Assembly (NCBI GenBank): GCA_963920635.1
Contig: OY987302.1
Coordinates: forward strand, 45,325,500-45,389,499
Reading direction: 5' to 3'
DNA from: Pseudeuparius sepicola
Lineage: Eukaryota; Arthropoda; Insecta; Coleoptera; Anthribidae
Length of the DNA stretch: 64,000 bases
Numbering within the stretch: position 1 is the stretch's first letter; each line of letters opens with the position of its first letter. Positions 49,440-61,500 of this stretch are shown here, one piece after another. The notes beneath the pieces are model-generated. The model had not been told where the DNA came from. It ran no database searches and worked only from the letters and a program-made list of their open reading frames with translations. The position numbers and the translations under genes are program-made.

Positions 49440-50940
49440 TGATCGGCAGCGTGAAAGACCGAATAGAAACCGTATCAGGGCGTGGGTCGACAACGAAAAT
49501 CCTCGAGTACGTTACAACACTGATTTATTTTGCACAAGGTGAATGGTGAATACAATAAATACACAAACCCGAACGTGGTCAACGGGAACGGCTTCCAGCC
49601 ACCCGGACCGTCTGAACTCGCGGATCTCCCGTAAGCAGTTCACCCCTCTGTGTCTCAGGCTCCACTGTCCAATACTGTCCCATGTCCATAATAGTCCATT
49701 CCGGGTTCCCTATTCTGTGGTTCGGGGGAGAATTCCCCTTACAGCGCTCACGCGTCGCGTCGCGTCGGTGCGAGCGGCTCCAATACTCTTGGACGGCACG
49801 ACTCCCACCCAGACACCCAGAGGCCATAATAACACCTGGGCGGTTCCCGTCCGCCAGGACACACGCGCACTAGACACAAACTTGTTTCTAAAATATAAAT
49901 TAAGACGTTTAAAAACACTTTAAACATTGAAAACTTCTCAAAACCCAAGCTGCCGCTTTCAGTTATGTGACAAATGACATGTAACGTCCGACTAAGATGG
50001 TCAGGTGATTTTTGTGCGCCAGGGCCTGTCTTTATAGTAGGCCTTGGTTGTTGTTTGGCTTTAGTAGAGGTGGTGTTGGTCTTAATCATAAGCGGACTGA
50101 GGCATCAATCAATCTCGTGACCGAACGGGCGGACTCGGCCTAATCCTTATCATTCGTTCACTTCATTGGATAGGTCAGCGGGGCCGCCCCGCCGACTAGA
50201 TTTAGGGGTTGCCCATAAATCAAGGTCGGCGGTGTCCCCGTTCCCCCCTTTTAAATGATCGAGCGACGCTGATTATAAATTGGACTTGTTATGGCTCCTT
50301 CCTTCCGGGGCGATATTGCTTTTTATCGAGCTAGCGCGGCGCTATCGAACCCGAAAAAATATCGCCAGTCATTTTTTCCTACGTGCGCGTTCATTTATCA
50401 AATCCTTCTGGGCTCTATTGTCGGGTGTATATCGCCTACACGCGTCCGAACCAGTTTGTCAGTTAAAACTGAGAAAAATGTGTTTTCAGGCTTGTCTGGC
50501 CGTGTTTTCAGATTAAAAACTATGAAAAGTAGTGTTTAAATTAAATGAGTATTTTAAAATTAAGTCAGTGATGCTTGTAACGTCTCAAAACGAGATGGTT
50601 TACAAAAGCCGGTGCCGATGGCATCCCTACTTCCACACTGTATTTCCTTCAAAAGTAGTTTTCTAAATTGTATGGTCCGGTCAGCGCCGCCACCTCGGAA
50701 CACGGCACTTAACTTGTCATTAATCCAGGGCCATCTTTGATTAATGTTAGGATTTTTTGCTGGAGGGATTGAGTCGCCGCTGGCAGCGACGGAAAAATAG
50801 ATGGGGTGTGGTATAATCAGTCGGTAAGGCTTGCGTGAGATTGAACGCCCATAATAAAAGAATGCGAGCTTTTTAGTGAAGAGAACCGGGTAAAGGCTGG
50901 GCTTTGTGTGACACAAATTGTGTCCCAAAAAAACTTACGA
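49440..50940. other. GC-richer block, possibly LTR or terminal part of a retroelement
   Basis: Distinctly richer in G+C than its surroundings. On the minus strand a TATA-like box (ctactataaag, plus 50031-50038) is followed about 500 bp later by AATAAATCAGTG (plus 49519-49530), the spacing expected of an LTR promoter and poly(A) signal. ACGTTACA (49509-49516) and TGTAACGT (49980-49987) form an 8-bp inverted pair, and TGTAACGTC recurs at 50577. I could not define LTR ends, a target duplication or coding sequence. The overlapping frames within (126, 113, 78, 82 and 122 codons) look like non-coding by-products. Confidence 0.3.
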
Positions 50941-51244
50941 ATTAAATTTTATTTGTTTTATTTGTTAGCAATGACGTATGTTTAATAGAATCATTTAAAT
51001 ATTATTATAACTTACTTTCTAGCTGCTTCTAGTAGCCATAAAGATTTATAGTAGAAAATATTGTACTTATTTGAAAAAATAATAGTGAACGAGGTCTTAA
51101 ATTTTGTAGGCAATTGCCAGAAAATATCGTAAAGCAAGAAATGGGAAAATAGGTAATCCGTAGGACTAGGGATTAATCTTTAAAATGTCTCACACCTTTA
51201 ATTTCCGCACGGTACACCAAATATTTTGCATTACATTTTATACC
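50941..51244. other. Short AT-rich non-coding spacer
   Basis: Nothing recognisable between the GC-richer block and the foldback element. Confidence 0.4.
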
Positions 51245-51248
51245 TATA

Positions 51249-52357
51249 CAGGGTGTCCAACTTTAAAACTGTACAAATCCGTAAAATCTTTATTTTTGGA
51301 GACAATCGCCTAAACTTTTTTTGTTTGCATGGCCTTCAAAAACCGCTTCTTTTGACCTTCCTCCCATTTTCAAAATGCAAATCCAGAGCCGGCTGCGATT
51401 GTTTAATAACCCCCGATTTTCAAGAAAACAATTTAGCGATTTTTTTACTTAAAATCTAGCCACAGAGCGTTAATTAGAACACCCCAGAACCCCTATATAA
51501 CAAATTTGAATAATAGGGAGTTTTATTCTGCAGGTTGTTAAATTTGAGCAAAATAGGAAATTTAAAGGCATCTGCCAAGTCAAGTGTGCCATGGGATCCC
51601 TTCAAAACAAATGAATGGTTAATAGGACCACTCAAGGTGTTGATGTGCAAAGGTCCAATACAAAACATACAGAGTGTTCTTATCTGTGCCATCTCAAATT
51701 ACTGAATTTAATTTTTGGAACTTTGTACGCGGGTAAAAAATCGTGTATATCAAAACCGCTCCACACACTATAAACGAACTAAATCTAAAAAATACAGAAG
51801 CCTGCCAGTCAGTAAGTCCATATCAGTTAAGGTGGCTGGTGTGACACAACAGAAAACGCACAGAAAATGTATCAATCATATTAAACAGTGACTTTGTTGA
51901 GAAAGGTCCAATAATTTAAATTGTTTTTATTTGTTAGTTGGCATTTTGTAAAGAAATACATTACTTTGGTGTTTAGCTAACAATATTTTTTCTCTTTATC
52001 CGTATAAGTTTCATAAAATGTCAACATTTTGAGTGGTCCCTATTTTTCTGTACTTTGGCGCCCTACAGAATGGAACTCCCTGTATATTTTTTGTTCAAAT
52101 TTGTTATATGGGGGTTTTTGGGTGTTATGAATAACGCTGTGGGGTCAGATTTTAAATAAAAAAATCGCTAAATGGTATTCGTGAAAATCGGGTGTACAAA
52201 AAAATATCGCGGCCGGCTCTGGATTTGCATTTTGAAAATGGCAGGAAGGTCAAAAGAAGCGGTTTTTGAAGGCCTTTCAAACAAAAAAAAGTTTAGGCGA
52301 TTATCTCCAAAAATGAAGATTTTACGGATTTGTACACTTTTAAAGTTAGACACCCTG
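51249..52357. mobile_element. 1.1-kb foldback element, CAGGGTG ends, TATA flanks
   Basis: Begins CAGGGTGTCCAACTTTAAAA and ends with the near-complement. Arms pair well for about 270 bp (51249-51515 with 52090-52357), and the pairing continues with gaps toward the centre (for example GGGAGTT and GACCACTCAA in both arms). Flanked by TATA on both sides (51245-51248, 52358-52361), consistent with a TA or TATA target duplication as in Tc1/mariner-type MITEs. No transposase is encoded; the small frames in it are arm-borne and not genes. Confidence 0.85.
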
Positions 52358-52361
52358 TATA

Positions 52362-53780
52362 AAAACGAATAACTAAGTTAAAATACCTATACCTCAATTT
52401 AGTATCGGGGCCTAAGAATTGTAAGACATTACAATATATCAGTTTTAATTTGTTTTTGCTTCAAAATTAAAGTTTGAAAGATTTTTCCAAAATAAAATAA
52501 TAATTTTGTGGGTATTAAGCTTTGGCCAATAGTTTTTTGCTATGTTATCTCATTAATCATAAAATACAGAAACCTAACACCATGTAACGTTTTTAAAATT
52601 TCCCAGCGCCTTTAATTACAATTTAGGTGAACTCGCTGGTATCAATCTAAAAATAAGTATTCTCACAAACCAAATAACTATAGAAAAATAGCAGTGTGCT
52701 TTCACTGACAATTTTATTTCAATAAATAGGCACGCTTACTTCAGTACTGTTAACATATTACTTCTATTATACTAACAATAGGTCTCAGGAAGTCTTCAAA
52801 TCGTTTTACCTGAAACAAAATGAAATTATGGTTTGTTTACCAAACAATTGATGCGCTCTTCTCCGAGGATATTTTCTGATTTTGCCGCTGCTTAATTGTA
52901 CGTCATATTTTAATTTACAAAAGTTATTATGTTATTGTTGAATATATGTTGTGTCTGTTTCCGTTATTATTCATTCTACTAAATAGCCCTGTTTTGGTTG
53001 GAACTAGTCAACGTATTTCCTAAAATTCTGTCATTTACAAAAGATCACTATTGATAATACGTTGTTTACCTTATTAATTCCGTTATTTGGCACCACCATA
53101 TGTATTCTTGCATACGAGGATTGACATCTTCTGATTTCTTTTTGTTTAATGTCGTTTACTAAGTATATCCACAAAATACTAGGAATTCTGTTAAGGTTTA
53201 CAAATCCTTTTAGAAGATCCGGTCAATAAACCGAACACAGTCGATTTCGGTTTAGTAGTTCTTCAAATCCTGGCAGAAATTTGTATGAACGTAGTCTTGT
53301 CTTTGGCCATTCCCATTCATACCATTATTAGTAAGTAAAATTCCTCCAGATCGGAATCCGCGTATTTCCGGTGTATTTTCTGCGAATAAGACCTCCCTCT
53401 CCGGAAATGACCATTTTTTTGATTCGGTTGTCTTGTCGTCTTCTTGGCTTTGGTTGCCACCACGTTTGAGCTCTTGCCGATTTGTTCATTATTCTTTCGG
53501 AATACCCTATTAGTTGGCTTTCCAGTGAATGGTTGTTGCCTCACCACGTTGCTGTTGGATTTAAGGGGTTTAGTTCCGTTACGTTAGAATAATCACCAAA
53601 CTCTGGAATTTTCCATCAAGGCCAGCCTACCGACGGTAAGCGTCAATTTTTTTTGTACTTCATTTTCTCAGCCGTGCTTGCTAGACGCTAATTTTGATTT
53701 TCTCTTGTAGGCCTTTTTCCTTAAAGTAATTATTATATAACCTTAAGTATTAGTTGTTGATGGGGGATTTCCTGCCTGCT
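52362..53780. other. Non-coding stretch
   Basis: AT-rich, with no domain-bearing frame. A minus frame of 76 codons (53317-53547) is basic and Gln/Asn-rich and might be a worn fragment of a retroelement, but no motif supports this. Confidence 0.35.
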
Positions 53781-53787
53781 GCCTTAT

Positions 53788-53832
53788 TGCATTGCTGATT
53801 GCTGATTGCTGACTGCTGACTGCTGATTGCTT
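53788..53832. repeat. Short 7-bp-period tandem repeat
   Basis: About six imperfect copies of attgctg/actgctg. A minisatellite-like run, followed at once by a perfect palindrome. Confidence 0.75.
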
Positions 53833-53834
53833 TA

Positions 53835-53852
53835 AAGCGTGTTAACACGCTT
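53835..53852. repeat. Perfect 18-bp palindrome
   Basis: AAGCGTGTTAACACGCTT reads identically on both strands. It could be a dimer-binding site or cruciform seed; no function is shown. Confidence 0.7.
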
Positions 53853-56125
53853 GTGACACCCGCTATTGCCTGTATCCTGCTGCCTGCATCCCGCTGATGC
53901 GTTGAGTTACCCGATGAGCACCCAACGTTGATATAATAACCACCTAAACTTCCTACGTTGGATAATATTTGGCAAGTCCATTCTTATTTATTAACATAGA
54001 TCGTGCGTTTTCAAGAGACCAGTTTCCCCGCTCTATTTGCCTACGTACCGGGGATAGAGAGCTAACATATACAAATTTTAGAATTTGTGATATGATTGTT
54101 TATTTTACGGTGCCTAAATTTGCTATTATGTGTGAACCAGTCATATAGCGCTATATTACCGGGGTTTAAGTCATCTTCCTGTCATAACGTAATATCATAT
54201 TATTTATCTTTACATTATATTTTAGCCAAATACCTAATAGAGGTTAATTCAAAGGTACCTACCAAACAGGTAACATTGACTATTAATATAATAAACTATG
54301 TGGTAACGGAATTAGTGGTTGTCTGTTCATTTATAGTTGAGGTACAGCATTTTCCCGTTTTTTAGAGCAAAATCTTAGTGGCTGGTATTTGTACTATTCG
54401 AGGCTTATATTGAAAACGGGTGGCGCTAATTTTTTTTAAGGTTTTGACCATATTTGGAACTCACCCCACTCTACCTTTGGTGAGCTATGCCTGGGTAAAG
54501 CCTCCATTATCATATGCCATGCGATTTGTTTCCTCTCCATTTTAAATTAATAATGGCCATTAATTATTGCCCCTTTTTGTTAGGTACACAAACTTAATCA
54601 ATAACAACCGATAGATAAAATATCAGACCTAACAACCAAAACTATCTATATTTAGTTTTGCATGTTATACTTTTTTCTTAATGCAAATCTTATCTCTAAC
54701 CGACTACTTCTGTGGAACTTTTTAATTCGTTTGATGAATGCCTTAATAAATCTGCTAGGCAAACAAAAACTTTCGAGCAAAGCAAACACCCATTAATTTT
54801 TCCGATGTTATCGGCCTTCTGGCAAGATCTAGATATTACAATGTCTTACGCATTCCGTTTGAAGGGTTGTTTCTCAGTGGCGTGGACTGATAATTTCTTT
54901 GATCTTTAATTCAAAAATTAATTTATCACTAGATTCTTTGATTGCAGGAAATTACTAGTTAAACTCCTATTACCCAACTTTATATTATTACTTATTAGTA
55001 TTTATGCGATGTGCATCCTTCCGCAATTATTTGTTGACACTACATTATAAATTAAGCAATGTGCAATCGAAGAAAGTGTCGTGCCTTTTGTTAATATAGG
55101 ATAAAGGGCAGGCAAAATGGTAAAAGTTTCCGGTGGAGTAACGTAGAAATGCAATTAGATTAAATTTAAATCAGAAACTTCAACAATAGAGCACCATTTT
55201 CATAATTAAATTTATTTTTCAGGCTACATAAAAATGTCACGACATTACGCTGGCATTGCACCAAGATAGTTTGTGCACCGAAAGCATTTTCATTTCATAC
55301 GTGAACATTATACGCTTCTTTCATTTTTAATCTAACTTTTCAGTTTTGCTAGGAGATTAAGTTTGGTTTTCTTCAGAGGTAAGCTATAAAAGGCCGTTGG
55401 ACAGAATTAGACGAACCTTGCTTTTTACCTTTGAGCAATACTCAAAGCTTGTACTTTGGTACTTATATTTTATTTGAAATAATGCTTTAATGCATAAACT
55501 GTTCCGGACAGAAGTAAGTAGCAGGACAAAGTTTGAACGAAAATTTATATGGCTTACTTTCGTGAATTATTTCATAACAATTTTTAACAAAACTATTGCC
55601 TCTATTCTAAAAATAAAACTTGATGATGTAGGGCATTTTTCGAATATTGGTGAACTTTAGTGCGAATATACTTTTTTAATAACATTTACCTACTCAAACA
55701 ATTGTGACATCCGAGGTGAACTTTTAAAATTGTGTCTCAGTTTGTGTTATTTCTTTGGTCTTCTGATGGCGGAGTAGTTTCGACGCTTTTAGATTTGCCG
55801 AAACAGAAACAAAATTCCCTTATAAATTTGATTCAATAGCTATAACTTCTTTTTCGTTAATAATGCTATTGACATAAATTGAATTTAAAAATATCGTCCT
55901 TATTTTCAAGTAATATATATTCAGGTATTATCAAGGTAAATATCGACTCTTATTTTCCCGTTATAACGACGCCTATGATGGTCTTCGACTGCTATGGCAT
56001 TTTTGACTGCTTGTTTTATCTTCGACTGCTTGTTTTACCTTAGCCCACATGGACAGGATCTAGCAAATCGAGGCAACATAATAGTCAAGTATACTGTACT
56101 GGGAATATCTGTGAGATCTAATTTC
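53853..56125. other. Non-coding stretch with no recognised feature
   Basis: AT-rich; only isolated frames under 90 codons (54096-54365, 54712-54909), without family motifs. Confidence 0.4.
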
Positions 56126-56130
56126 TATAT

Positions 56131-56260
56131 ACAGGGTGAGCCATTAATAATGGCACATAGTGCAACCGCATATATTTTGGGCCAAAATATTATGATTTGG
56201 GCTAATATGCCTTATAAAAATGTTGTTTGTTTAAGAGATACAGGGTGTTAAAGTTCATTT
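56131..56260. repeat. Two MITE-like terminal motifs in direct orientation
   Basis: TATACAGGGTGAGCC (from 56131) and GATACAGGGTGTTAAAG (from 56237) resemble the CAGGGTG ends of the foldback elements in this window. They face the same way with no matching opposite end found, so they are probably truncated copies. Confidence 0.45.
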
Positions 56261-56639
56261 ACGTAACATAACATAACAGAGCGACCCTACAAAAACAAAA
56301 GAAACCCCAATAACTCTTCTAAAACACTCTCTATAAAAAACGAAAACAGCAATTTTTAATATTGTAACGGGCTGTCAAATAAAATTATTAAGTATTAAAC
56401 GGGCTTCAGAATAACTGTGAAGCTCGTCTATTCTTATGCTGGTACTTTTGCAACACTTGTTCTAGAAAATTAACTGTATCAACATAGACGATAAAAAATA
56501 TAAATAACCACGGAAATACTCGTATAATAGACAATTGCACAGATAGAGCCATGTTCTAGATGCGAATTCAGGCTAGGTTTCCAACTTTCAATTATAATTA
56601 TAAGCATATTACCCTGGAGCACCTCCATAGGTACTTACG

Positions 56640-56790
56640 TGTATATGTTACAGACCGTTTATGTAAAACAGGCCGTATAAAAAAGGACTAGTCCATATGC
56701 AAACGGACTAAAGATATTAGTCCATATTATGTATAAGAAACTTGTCCTTCAACAAACGATCTAGTCGGTTTGCAAATGGACTAGTCCATT
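56640..56790. repeat. Palindrome-rich repeated motifs around 'GGACTAGTCC'
   Basis: Variants of a (c)ggactagtccata motif recur in both orientations, including a perfect 14-bp palindrome ATGGACTAGTCCAT (56777-56790). Similar motifs resume after the inserted elements at 57528-57545, 57855-57895 and 58588-58640 (for example ggtctagtccg and cggtctat). The layout suggests one host repeat broken up by successive insertions. Confidence 0.5.
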
Positions 56791-56794
56791 TATA

Positions 56795-57526
56795 CAGTGT
56801 GTTCCAATTTGATACTGGACACCTCAGAAATATATGAAGGACAAGGAAAACAAATGATCTCTATTTTTTTATTGGTAGTACCAAGGGAGAGTATCTCATA
56901 GGCGGTGGTATTTGGATGGGGTAATTATTTCATGGCCTGTTATGATTTTTTAAAATAGCTAATTTTTAAGAAACCCTATTAGGGATTTTTTTACGACAAA
57001 ATGTTATTAAGAAAACTTGTTTATAATGAAAAACTGAGTAGAATCGCAAAATTCCAAAAGGCTAGTCCTACTTTGATTTTTAGATTTATCTCCCACTTTT
57101 TCTTAGAAAAGTGTCCTTTCTGGAGCTTTTACGTAAAAATTTTATTTTTTTGTGATGATCAAGTTGCCTTAATAATATTTTGACGTGAAAGCTCCAGAAA
57201 TGACACATTTCTGAGAAAAAAGTGGGAGAAAAAGGCGAAAAAGCTAAAAATCAAAGTAGGCCTAGACTTTTACAATTTTGCAATTCTACTTAGTTTTTCA
57301 TTCTGAACAAGTTTTCTTAATAACATTTTGTCGTAAAAAAATCCATATTAGGGTTTCTCAAAAATTCGCTATTAAAAAATCATAGCGGGCCATGAAATAA
57401 TCACCCCATCCAAATATCACCGCCTACGAGATACTTTCCCTTGGTACCAATAAAAAATAGAGACCATTTGTTTTCCTTGTCCTTCATATAATTCTGAGGT
57501 GTCCAGTATCAAATTGGGACACACTG
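56795..57526. mobile_element. 732-bp foldback MITE, nearly a full-length palindrome
   Basis: Starts CAGTGTGTTCCAATTTGATA and ends with its near-complement. The two arms pair, with scattered mismatches, along about 360 bp each and meet near 57160. Flanked by TATA on both sides (56791-56794, 57527-57530). It shares a stretch of about 22 bp (aaaatgttattaagaaaa and beyond) with the nested element at 63367-63585, so they belong to related families. It is non-coding; the 60-codon frame at 57001-57183 lies across an arm and is not a gene. Confidence 0.88.
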
Positions 57527-57629
57527 TATACGGTCCATCTGCAACTGCACCATGTATCACAGAGAGATTTAAATAAAGACAGAATGTATGTGCAATCTTT
57601 TCCGGGGTATTGCGAAGTCCGCCATTTCT

Positions 57630-57827
57630 GAATTACCCTTCCTTTTTTATATAGACCCATCAAATAAGGATATTACTTCTTGCTGGAACATAGTATTTTG
57701 AAGGAAAAAAGGTAATTATTTAGTAGGAGGTATGGTGTATAGGTACCCTAGATTTTTGTTCAATATACGTACATACTTACTAAAAAGGAGGCATATCCTC
57801 CTTTAATATAAAAAAGAAGGGTAATTC
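57630..57827. mobile_element. 198-bp inverted-repeat element
   Basis: Ends GAATTACCCTTCC... and ...AGAAGGGTAATTC pair over about 24 bp, and an internal AAGGAGG/CCTCCTT hairpin lies near the right end. Weaker complementarity extends outwards (tgtgcaatc and gattgcaca), so the true limits may be about 57575-57860. No duplication was resolved. Confidence 0.55.
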
Positions 57828-57924
57828 ACTGCGATTGCACACACAGTCTGAATGTCAATAGTCCGTATGTTAACGGTCTAGTCCGTAATGAAATACAATG
57901 TCATTTACATACGGTATAAGCCAT

Positions 57925-58584
57925 CACGGGCGTAGCCAGGATTTAGTTTTGGGGGGGGTTTAGTTTGAGAAGTAAATAAAACAACAAAAATATACTTACA
58001 TGAAATTTAATATCTATATATTCATCCGAAAAACTACGACATATTTATAAAGTTCTTAACTTTAAATGAAATGGATAAATTAATTTCGTTCCTCTGCGCT
58101 AAATCTAAAACCATTAAAGAAGAAATCTTCGGCTTTTTCTTTTAAATATATCCACTACTTCATCTGCATGAATTTCTGTTCCATAGTGAATGTTCATTAG
58201 AGCCAAACCATTAAGTCTGTTTTCACTTGTAATGTTTCGTAAATAGTTTTTCAGTCTCCTTAGGCTCGAGAAAGACCTTTCTGGGGTAGCAGTGGATACA
58301 TGAATAGTAGCCAAGATTTGTAGTAATGTGTAAATATTAGGATAAAGGTTTTTATCGCACATATTATCTAGGCATTCCAAACTAGGTTTCGGGGTAGGCA
58401 AGTTTCGGCTGCAACTGCGTCTGCCTCTCGTCAGAAGATGGCGCTAGGCGCTACTATTACTACATATATTCAAACTTAATAATAATTTAACTCTTCACTC
58501 CTCGTATTTTTAGGTAATATTTTGCTTATTTTGGGGGGGGGGGGTTTGAACCCCCGAAACCCCCCCCCCTTGGCTACGCCCGTG
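57925..58584. mobile_element. hAT-family DNA transposon derivative (660 bp)
   Basis: Terminal inverted repeats CACGGGCGTAGCC...GGCTACGCCCGTG, with inner poly-G (left, about 57951-57958; right, about 58533-58543) and poly-C (about 58561-58569) tracts. The interior keeps the 3' end of a hAT transposase on the minus strand, so this is an internally deleted, non-autonomous copy. An 8-bp target duplication is not clear (taagccat on the left, gattaggc on the right), suggesting age or flanking change. Confidence 0.85.
58114..58401 (-). pseudogene. hAT transposase C-terminal dimerisation domain (fragment)
   Basis: A 95-residue fragment; the frame stays open several codons upstream and its apparent start is a TTG, so it is the tail of a longer protein. 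PNIYTLLQILATIHVSTATP followed by ERSFSSLRRLKNYLRN and RLNGLALMNIH is the typical hAT dimerisation region of the zinc-finger-MYM/'52 kDa repressor'-like transposases common in insects. The DDE catalytic domain and zinc fingers are missing. It is enclosed by the element's inverted repeats. Confidence 0.88.
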
Positions 58585-61500
58585 GATTAGGCCGTATAGA
58601 TACGACCTAGACCATATATATACGGTCTATTTTCATATATTATGGCCTGTAAGATATATTATACATATATGAAAAAATAAGAAAAAAATGCTTGCCCTTT
58701 TCGTGCAACGTTCCCTTATCATATGCGTATTTCTCGAGTATTCCAACCGTCTCGCTGCCATAAAAAAAATAAATTACACGAAGGCAACGTCAATACAGGT
58801 GGTTAGTTGGTACAAAGGTCGCTTTATGCTTGGGCACGCGAGTATGAGGCACGAAAACACAAGCTTGTTGAATGTCTAACTTTATGCATGTCGTTCAGTG
58901 GATTTTTATATAAGAACGATAAATTTCCTTCGAGCGGCTGGCCCACGCAACCGAATTTGTCCGTAATGGCCACCGAGGGGGAAATAACAGAGGCGGTTCG
59001 TCAGGGTAGGGAAAAGTAAAGATAAGAGGGAGACAATTTTCCTTCTACTGTTTGTGTACCTCTGCATCATTCAAGTGTTTCTACAAGGTCTTTTCGCAAA
59101 ATTGTATGTATGTCTTTATACAGTCCTTATTTTTGGGGCTAGAAAAATATATATTCAAAATTTATACATTTTTCTAAATCAATGTTTTGGAAGAAATTAG
59201 CTTAGCTTTTTCAAATGGAACACCCCTTATGTATTTGCATTTTTAGACCCTCTCGTCGTAACTGTTTAGTTTATGTTATTAAATCTTACCGTTTTTGAAA
59301 TATTACATTTTCAAATTCTAATCTAAATTCATATTTATATATTTGACTCGAATTTGTCGATTTACTTGTAAACCTAGACGATGTGATAAATAATGTGAAA
59401 AATGATTTTACCGAAAATCTTAAAGCTCAGAAATCGGCACTAATGTAAGTATTATTGCACGAGTTTTTCTTTAAATTTGCCTTGACTAGATATTATAACC
59501 AATAGACAGATATTGTCTTTGCCATACAAATGAGGCCAAATATTCAAAACCCGGCCAACAAGGTATCATTAATTTAACTTTTCAACCTCATTGCGGAATT
59601 ATTGTTACATATAACAAATAACAAGGCAATCATATGGTGTGAGCAGTTCCGTCAGTTCAAAAAACGATAATATTCTGTATATAAACTGTAATGTCGCCAG
59701 CATTTCCTTGATCAGATCAACTTAGCAAGACAAAACTACAGATATGAAAAGTACAGCAACGAGGCGTGGTCGGGTAACGGCGTTCTTTATATTATATTTT
59801 ATTGAAGGGCCTGTGTATTTATTTTTGCATGTTTTATGACATTAATTTATTCGTTTTATTAATCAGCATTTAAAACAGAACAACACAAATTATTAATTTC
59901 GTGTTATTGAAAAAATGGGCAGCCTCTCTCAAAATCTGTATCTTAGTCGCATGTTTTCCCATATTTCATTTTTTATTATTTTATTTTATTTCTTGGTTTT
60001 GTGTGATCTTGTATGCACCTCGGCAGACGTTTGGAGGACGAACCCAGGCAGGCTCTCTAAAAAAATTGTCGTCTTTACTGCCTGGTTGCAAATAGCTATT
60101 ATACACAATCGGTTGTTAAATCGTACTTTATGACGATTTTATGTTTTGCAGGTGTTAAGTACAGCGTTAGGGTCTGCGGGCGTAATAATATACAATGGGT
60201 GCTAATAGTTATAGCCCAAGAGCCCGCGACAAATAAATGCAAGAGTTTTGGGAAGGCTAATATTTTCAAATTGTGGACATATATAAAGAAACTATATAGT
60301 CTGCTCGTCGCAACAATAAAAATAGTTAATGCAATTGATTTGGCAATAGGTATGTAATTTAGTAAATAAGATTCATGGAATAGACAGATTTAATTTTAAT
60401 AACTCGGTCAGCAGCCATAGAACTTAGGACGAAGCGCCCGTGGATTTCTCATTTATTTCACAGCTAATGAATCTATTTGATTTGAAATGTCTATATATTT
60501 CAATAAAAAATAAGAAAAAAAATTGATTATATATAGAACAGAGACATAATCGAGCACCTGCTTAAACAAATAATGACAGTGTGAGTGTACTACTTTAGTA
60601 ACTTTTAAAAATTAAAAATAAGTTCGTTAGTTTCTAACTGTGTTTTTTTTAATCAGTGATAATTTTTAAAAGGCAACCAAAAACAACAAAGGTAATAATA
60701 TTGAATAGTGAGGCGGTTAAGGGCAAAAATCTCTGAAAGTGTTAGAAATATCAAGATTAAACATTAATGCATTTTCTACATTAAAAAGAATGCTCTTTGA
60801 TGTTTTTGTTCGATTATTTCCCTCATACTGTTTGCATCCAATAAGGTAGCACCTTCCATAAAAATCCAACCAATCATATGCCTCTGCTAGCGATAATTGC
60901 ACTTGTGCAAATTATCGCGGTAATACCACTTGTGCAATTATCACTTCGTGGCTTAGCAACCGCGAATCTGTTGGATACAAACACTTACTTCTTAAAGTTT
61001 GTGTTTCACACTGTTCTAAATTATGCAGCTTATAAATTATGTTATTAAGCATTGTGTCAATGAATTTATATAACTTTTACATTGCTAAATTTTTGTTATT
61101 ACACCTCCGTCTCCGTTTAAATTTATGACACATTCAGAAAATAAACCAACGCTGACAGGGTGTAGGTATAATCGCATTTGCCTTGGGTATCCAAGCGTCA
61201 TGTTTATTTACTCGAACGCTACAGTCGAAGCTGCCAATAAACTCGTTCAAAATGAATCGTTTTGGAAATGTAAACATAGAAAAAATCAATACAGAAATTA
61301 TTAAATCGTATTCGTGAAATAATCTAGACAAATACCGCACGTGCCGAAAATTTTTCTAAATAATTTTATTCTCAAGCGCTATTTTGCCCATTAGCAAAAC
61401 CACTGGTACAAATTGGGCTTTTATTTTCAGAGATAAAATTATATCAGAAAATAAAACACAAATTTATACTCGTGGTCTTTCTAGGCAAAATAGCGCTTTC

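Noticed and set aside
49543..50089. Overlapping frames of 63-126 codons on both strands
   Set aside because: High GC lowers stop frequency here; the frames overlap each other on opposite strands and match no family.
52168..52372. Open frames on both strands in the right arm of the foldback
   Set aside because: They mirror frames in the left arm because the arms are inverted copies; non-coding MITE sequence.
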